A stretch of DNA of 64,000 nucleotides from Clostridium_AW malenominatum (lineage in GTDB: Bacteria; Bacillota; Clostridia; Clostridiales; Clostridiaceae): positions 1,922,001 through 1,986,000 of the forward strand of contig NZ_BAAACF010000001.1 of the NCBI RefSeq assembly GCF_039521365.1, in the 5' to 3' direction. Shown one piece after another: positions 59,767-64,000 of this stretch. Position numbers and translations under genes: made by a program. Numbering within the stretch: position 1 is the stretch's first letter; each line of letters starts with the position of its first letter. The notes under the pieces are model-generated. The model saw only the letters and a program-made list of their open reading frames with translations, did no database searches and was not told where the DNA came from.

Positions 59767-61242
59767 TCACGTACCGCAGAAGGTTCTATAGCGACGCTCT
59801 GATTTTCTTGGAAGTGCAGCATAATCATCTTGTTTATCTGAATATACATAAGGACATGCCAAAACATCTAAAAGTCTCTCCATCACACTATAATCTCCTC
59901 CCTTTACCGCAGCTTCTAATGCCTCCTCTACTCTATGATTACGAGGAATTACTGCAGGGTTAAAGCTACGCATTAACTCTTGGAAGGAATCCTTCCCTTC
60001 TTGTTGTCTACTTAATCTAGCTTTCCAATGCTCATACCATTTTGTAAAATCCTCATTTCCAAACAATGATGTATCCTCTGGCTTATCAAAAGTCAACGCA
60101 CGAAAGGTATTTGTGTAGTCTGCACGATACTTTTGCATCATGCTAAGAAGATTAGCTATTAGCTTTTCATCCTCTGGCTCTTCATTAAATATTCCTAACT
60201 TTCCTCTCATTCCTTTGAGCCAATTATCTTTATATAAATCAGCATAATCTGCAATGGCATCTTGTGCTATGTCCACAGCCTCCTCTTCCTTTTCATGGAG
60301 CAGTGGCAATAGTGCTTCAGCAAATGTAGCTAAATTCCACGCTGTAATATTAGGCTGATTTCCATAGGCGTATCGTCCATACATATCTATAGAACTAAAT
60401 ACCGTCCCTGGGTCATAAGTATCCATAAAGGCGCAAGGGCCATAATCAATGGTTTCTCCACTTATTGTCACGTTATCAGTGTTCATTACTCCATGAACAA
60501 AGCCAACTAATTGCCATTTAGCAACTAATTGAGCCTGTCGCTTAATTACTTCCTTAAGCAGGCAAAGATATCTATCTTCATTATCTTTACATTCTGGAAA
60601 GTGTCTTTGTAATGTGTAGTCAGCTAAGATTTTGAGTTCCTCATCACTTCTCCACTGAGAAACGTATTGAAAGGTTCCCACACGCAAATGGCTAGAAGCT
60701 ACGCGAGTTAGAATTGCACCAGGTTGCTCTGTTTCGCGAATTATAGATTCGCCTGTTGTAACTACCGCTAAACTTCGGGTAGTAGGAATGCCAAGTGCAT
60801 ACATGGCTTCACTTATGATATATTCTCTTAGCATTGGCCCAAGTGCCGCTCTACCATCTCCTCCGCGGGAGTATGGAGTTCTACCAGAGCCCTTGAGCTG
60901 AATATCAAACCTCTCACCTTGGGGAGTGATTTGCTCACCAAGTAATGCAGCTCTGCCGTCTCCTAGCATGGTAAAATTTCCATATTGATACCCTGCGTAA
61001 GCTTGAGCTAGTGGTGAAGCGCCCTCTGGAATTTTATTCCCTGCAAGCATCGCTACTCCATCACTGCTTTGTAATTCTTCTACCTTTAATCCTAACGATA
61101 TAGCTAAAGGATTATTAAGAATAATCAATTTCGGTGATCGTACAGGAGTTGGATTTTGGCTGGTAAAAAATGATTGTGGCAGACAAGCATAACTATTATC
61201 TAGATTCCATCCTGCTTCTAATATTGTTTTTTCCTCTGTCAT
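59767..61242 (-). CDS. selO: protein adenylyltransferase SelO (YdiU)
   Basis: Pseudokinase-fold enzyme that transfers AMP to protein Ser/Thr/Tyr. 491 residues. AYAGYQYGNFTMLGDGRAALLGE, LKGSGRTPYSRGGDGRAALG and the active segment NTDNVTISGETIDYGPCAFMD all match. C-terminus ends in FCGT, with Cys where some homologues carry selenocysteine. ATG with AAAGGAG upstream. Involved in redox stress responses. Single-gene unit with its own terminator. Confidence 0.95.
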   Translation of the reverse strand: MTEEKTILEAGWNLDNSYACLPQSFFTSQNPTPVRSPKLIILNNPLAISLGLKVEELQSSDGVAMLAGNKIPEGASPLAQAYAGYQYGNFTMLGDGRAALLGEQITPQGERFDIQLKGSGRTPYSRGGDGRAALGPMLREYIISEAMYALGIPTTRSLAVVTTGESIIRETEQPGAILTRVASSHLRVGTFQYVSQWRSDEELKILADYTLQRHFPECKDNEDRYLCLLKEVIKRQAQLVAKWQLVGFVHGVMNTDNVTISGETIDYGPCAFMDTYDPGTVFSSIDMYGRYAYGNQPNITAWNLATFAEALLPLLHEKEEEAVDIAQDAIADYADLYKDNWLKGMRGKLGIFNEEPEDEKLIANLLSMMQKYRADYTNTFRALTFDKPEDTSLFGNEDFTKWYEHWKARLSRQQEGKDSFQELMRSFNPAVIPRNHRVEEALEAAVKGGDYSVMERLLDVLACPYVYSDKQDDYAALPRKSERRYRTFCGT

Positions 61243-61349
61243 GGTATCTCCTTTCTTAATATCTTTTTTTATATCCTACTATATTTTTATCCCTTTTATT
61301 TTCTACTTCTGACAATTTATTATACTCTATACACTATATATTCCATAAA

Positions 61350-61985
61350 TTACTTCTTTATAAATAAATCCTTTCCTCTTAATCCGTTCTCTTTTATTTG
61401 CTTACGCCATCCCATTTCTGCTGCAAACTTATAGGCAAACCTTGGAAAGTTAGGAGAAATAAATATATCATCTTCTGTGACACCTATGGCGATACTATTT
61501 GCAATAGTCTTTAAAGCTTTGGATAAATTCTTTTTTGGACCTTTTCCATCAGGAAGTCCTGCTAACATTGGAAGCATTCCCCCTCCTCCAATACCAATTC
61601 CCTGGCCCCAATTAAGCTTTGTTTTTTCACACCAATTTTTTATCATCTCTAAGGCAATTACATTTTGCTTTCCTTCATAAAATCCGCAGTTAACAATAGC
61701 ATAAACTGTTATCTCCCTCAGAGGTTTTGTATTAAAAAATCTTTCTATTTGGTAAAGACAATTTATCAAATGTGAAGGGATTCCATCTACATATAGGGGG
61801 AATGCAAATACTAATATATCGCTCTCCCTTATTTGTTCTAAATTAAATTCACTTAAATTTGACATTCTAAAATGATATTCCATAACCTCATGTTCCTTAG
61901 GTAATATGGACTTTAAAGCCTGTAAAACGCACTCTGATGAACTATATTTTACTTTTGGACTTCCATTAATTAAGGCTATTTTCAT
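61350..61985 (-). CDS. flavodoxin-fold NAD(P)H oxidoreductase
   Basis: 211 residues. INGSPKVKYSSSECVLQAL binds FMN phosphate; FAFPLYVDGIPSHLINCLY follows. Missing the Cys cluster of the upstream protein. ATG at 61985 directly follows the preceding gene's stop (one base between), with GGGAGGAG upstream, so the two are coupled and may act together. Confidence 0.82.
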   Translation of the reverse strand: MKIALINGSPKVKYSSSECVLQALKSILPKEHEVMEYHFRMSNLSEFNLEQIRESDILVFAFPLYVDGIPSHLINCLYQIERFFNTKPLREITVYAIVNCGFYEGKQNVIALEMIKNWCEKTKLNWGQGIGIGGGGMLPMLAGLPDGKGPKKNLSKALKTIANSIAIGVTEDDIFISPNFPRFAYKFAAEMGWRKQIKENGLRGKDLFIKK

Positions 61986-61986
61986 A

Positions 61987-62493
61987 CTAACACTCCTCCC
62001 ATCTTTGAATTTCTGAAATATCTTTAAGGAAGGTAACTTTTTTAACATTGCAATCTAAATTAACTCCATTTGCCTTAACTAATTTTTCTGCCGTTTGTTT
62101 TTCCTGCTTTGTTATATTTTCACCGTAAAAACATACCTTTAAGTCAAAATTATTATCATATCGCCTTTTATGATGCATTTCATCATTTCTAATCTCAAAA
62201 TATGGATGTACATAGGAGATGCTTCTATCCAACACTTTTTTTACAAAGGGGCTAAACCCACCATAAAAACATTGGCTAATGATAATAAGCTCCTGACATT
62301 TTGATATATATTCTCCCATGTCCCCATATTTATCACGTATAACACAAGTACCAGGTGTTTTTATCCAACATCCAAAACATCCGATGCAATTATTTATGCT
62401 TCCATCGTCAGATATTATTTTAATATCATCCATTTTTCCTCGTAATAGTTCTTTTAGTCTTTCCTCTTCTAGGTCATGTATTATTAATTTCAT
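61987..62493 (-). CDS. iron-sulfur flavoprotein-like (flavodoxin fold with Cys cluster)
   Basis: 168 residues. CIGCFGCWIKTPGTC is a compact C-x2-C-x2-C-x7-C motif, as in iron-sulfur flavoproteins where it binds 4Fe-4S. Flavodoxin-like core with ISQCFYGGFSPFVKKVLDR. The N-terminal FMN-phosphate loop seen in full-length members is short or absent here, so flavin binding is less certain. First of a coupled pair. Confidence 0.78.
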   Translation of the reverse strand: MKLIIHDLEEERLKELLRGKMDDIKIISDDGSINNCIGCFGCWIKTPGTCVIRDKYGDMGEYISKCQELIIISQCFYGGFSPFVKKVLDRSISYVHPYFEIRNDEMHHKRRYDNNFDLKVCFYGENITKQEKQTAEKLVKANGVNLDCNVKKVTFLKDISEIQRWEEC

Positions 62494-62510
62494 TTATATC
62501 CCTGCTTTCT

Positions 62511-63920
62511 TTATTTCTTACCAACAGTATTAGGAACCCTCTTACTAAATTCAATTTCATTACTACTTGCACTTCCATCTAACAAAGGTGAAGACTGCCC
62601 TTTAATATGCTTATCAAAGAAGTTTAGGGTATAGTCATTAACAATTTTAATACATTTAAAGGAATCTATGCTTCCAACTCCAAGCATTCCTGCTAGGAAA
62701 GGTGATATTCTAGGCAAATCTGTAAAGTTTAAATGTCCAGAACCCTTTATACATAAAGAGTATGCTGCATTAGTTGAATTATTAAAGGCATTGATGTTTG
62801 GCAGATAACTTGTCGCTTTTGCTTCCTCTTCTTGAAATAAAGAACCATACATTAACATAAGAGGTTTATCAAAACTCTTATCTGTAATTATTTCTTTTTT
62901 ATCCCTATTTAATCCAATAATATCTCCTATCATTGTTCCATCAATAATAATTGCTGCTTTTACATCATCACGTTCTCTAGAAACCTGTGCCGAAGCAGCG
63001 CCTCCTAGGGAATGACCGAAAAGTCCTATCTTAGTCAAATCCATATGTCCCTTTAAGAATTCTCCTGACCTTCCAAACTCTTCTGATTTTAAACTATCTA
63101 TTACAAGCTCTATATCTGCTGTTCTTAAATCCAACCAGTCATGGGTGATTTTAAATGTCTCCTCTGCAGGTAGGCCATCTCTTGAAACCCCTATTGCAGT
63201 ATTTAAAAAATCTATATTCACAGGAATACCCTTTCCATCTTCAAAAGCAGTATAAAATGCTTGATAGGTGTGATCAATACTAGTAACAATGTATCCGTGA
63301 CTAGCTAGTTCCCTAAATGTTGAAGCATTGCTCATACGCATACCAAAAGCACCATGGGAGAATATCAAAACAGGGTAATTCTTTTGGGATTTAGAAATTG
63401 GTGCACCGCTGATATCATATAAAATCTTTGAATCTGTCTTGTCTGAAGGATACCAAAATTGAACGGCAATTTTACGGGATTTCCCCTCTTCTTTTGAAAA
63501 AGTCTCAACACGATTTTCATCTGTAAAATCGAGTACCACAGTACCTACATTAAAATTACCTGTTGGTTCTGGTAGTGGCTTAAGAGGCAGAACTACAGTT
63601 GGAATCAGTACGCATATTGATAGCATGAATAAAGCAAACATACGACCTATTACTGTTACTGCTCTACGTCTTGGCTGGTTAGGGTTATGGTTAAATATCT
63701 TTGACATTGTAACTAAAAACATTGTAATTGTGAATATATAAAGTGGAATCATGCGCAGCCTTACAGGCTCATTATCTATAAAAAGGTGAATTACTAGAAA
63801 AATCACTGAAGTCAAAGGCATAAAGTCGAGAAACCTTGGCACCCGCTTAACAGGTAATAAGTGCCACACAAGTAGCGGTATATTTGCTATTATAATTAAT
63901 ATCTCTAAAGTGGTTAACAT
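62511..63920 (-). CDS. alpha/beta hydrolase with N-terminal membrane segments (PAF-acetylhydrolase/dienelactone-hydrolase-like)
   Basis: 469 residues. Three or four N-terminal membrane helices (~1-130), then an extracellular hydrolase with nucleophile Ser in GLFGHSLGGAASAQ, FSHGAFGMRMSN for the oxyanion region, and a catalytic His probably in KGSGHLNFTDLP. ATG with AGGAGG upstream. May hydrolyse lipids or esters at the cell surface. Runs into the flavoprotein genes with a 17-base gap, so likely the same operon. Confidence 0.85.
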   Translation of the reverse strand: MLTTLEILIIIANIPLLVWHLLPVKRVPRFLDFMPLTSVIFLVIHLFIDNEPVRLRMIPLYIFTITMFLVTMSKIFNHNPNQPRRRAVTVIGRMFALFMLSICVLIPTVVLPLKPLPEPTGNFNVGTVVLDFTDENRVETFSKEEGKSRKIAVQFWYPSDKTDSKILYDISGAPISKSQKNYPVLIFSHGAFGMRMSNASTFRELASHGYIVTSIDHTYQAFYTAFEDGKGIPVNIDFLNTAIGVSRDGLPAEETFKITHDWLDLRTADIELVIDSLKSEEFGRSGEFLKGHMDLTKIGLFGHSLGGAASAQVSRERDDVKAAIIIDGTMIGDIIGLNRDKKEIITDKSFDKPLMLMYGSLFQEEEAKATSYLPNINAFNNSTNAAYSLCIKGSGHLNFTDLPRISPFLAGMLGVGSIDSFKCIKIVNDYTLNFFDKHIKGQSSPLLDGSASSNEIEFSKRVPNTVGKK

Positions 63921-64000
63921 AATAAAACCTCCTAATATCTACAATCTTCTATATTCTAATTGTAAACCTTAGAAGGCTTCTACACATCTGCCTGGGGTAA

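Noticed and set aside
59718..59772. Possible selenocysteine at the end of SelO: the stop is TGA after F-C-G-T, followed at once by TAA, with a hairpin containing GGT in its loop downstream.
   Set aside because: Cys in FCGT already takes the place of the selenocysteine three from the end in Sec-containing SelO, so nothing is missing after it. The hairpin is followed by a T run and serves well as a terminator. A SelB/SECIS search of the genome would be needed to revive the idea.
1..64000. CRISPR arrays, insertion sequences, integrases, tRNA or rRNA genes.
   Set aside because: Scanned by eye on both strands; no regularly spaced repeats, transposase-like proteins, cloverleaf or rRNA sequences were found.

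Overview
The window is low-GC DNA from an anaerobic spore-forming Firmicute, most likely a Clostridium. The evidence is A/T-rich codon use, strong AGGAGG ribosome sites, many TTG/GTG starts, an H-type small acid-soluble spore protein gene, a LysM protein with a SigK-like promoter, and clostridial S-box and lysine riboswitch control. It looks like ordinary chromosome. I saw no rRNA, tRNA, CRISPR array, insertion sequence or prophage.

Bases 1-9400 hold the most striking block. On the left is a minus-strand operon of a class II sugar-phosphate aldolase and a CoA-acylating aldehyde dehydrogenase, the latter cut by the window edge. The aldolase ends, and the dehydrogenase begins, with nearly the same amphipathic peptide (EQVIRNLSK / EQVIENISK), the kind that targets enzymes into bacterial microcompartments. 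A DeoR-type regulator is divergent from them. Beyond it is a second minus-strand operon: a ribose-type ABC importer (binding protein, ATPase, permease), methylthioribose kinase and methylthioribose-1-phosphate isomerase. Both operons share unusual promoter-region motifs. Together the genes encode import, phosphorylation, isomerisation, aldol cleavage and aldehyde oxidation of 5-methylthioribose and/or 5-deoxyribose: a 'DHAP shunt' whose last two steps appear to be placed in a microcompartment. Next door is a SAM-riboswitch-controlled metY-metA methionine operon.

Bases 11.9-26 kb hold a cation/proton antiporter, truA, an RtcB-family RNA ligase, a membrane-associated MutS-like ATPase, oleate hydratase with a VOC-TetR operon, a lysine-riboswitch-controlled ABC importer, and a D-aminoacylase/permease pair.

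Bases 26-43 kb hold PadR/ChrA, a CPBP protease, DegV (FakB-like) with a second TetR related to the one near oleate hydratase, an AbgT transporter, a DUF438-hemerythrin-PAS protein, a LysM protein, a frameshifted XRE-membrane regulator, an MBL hydrolase, and an ABC-F ATPase. The ABC-F gene has a long leader with two short ORFs, two terminators and further hairpins. A heterodimeric ABC exporter with a divergent MerR regulator follows.

Bases 43-64 kb are mixed accessory genes: two orphan probable sporulation proteins, PhzF, two lipoproteins, an azoreductase, a dicarboxylate/glutamate symporter with a PucR regulator, cardiolipin synthase, a macrolide-type glycosyltransferase with TetR, an acetyltransferase cluster with a truncated HxlR regulator, sspH, a FUSC protein, SelO, two flavodoxin-fold proteins and an alpha/beta hydrolase.
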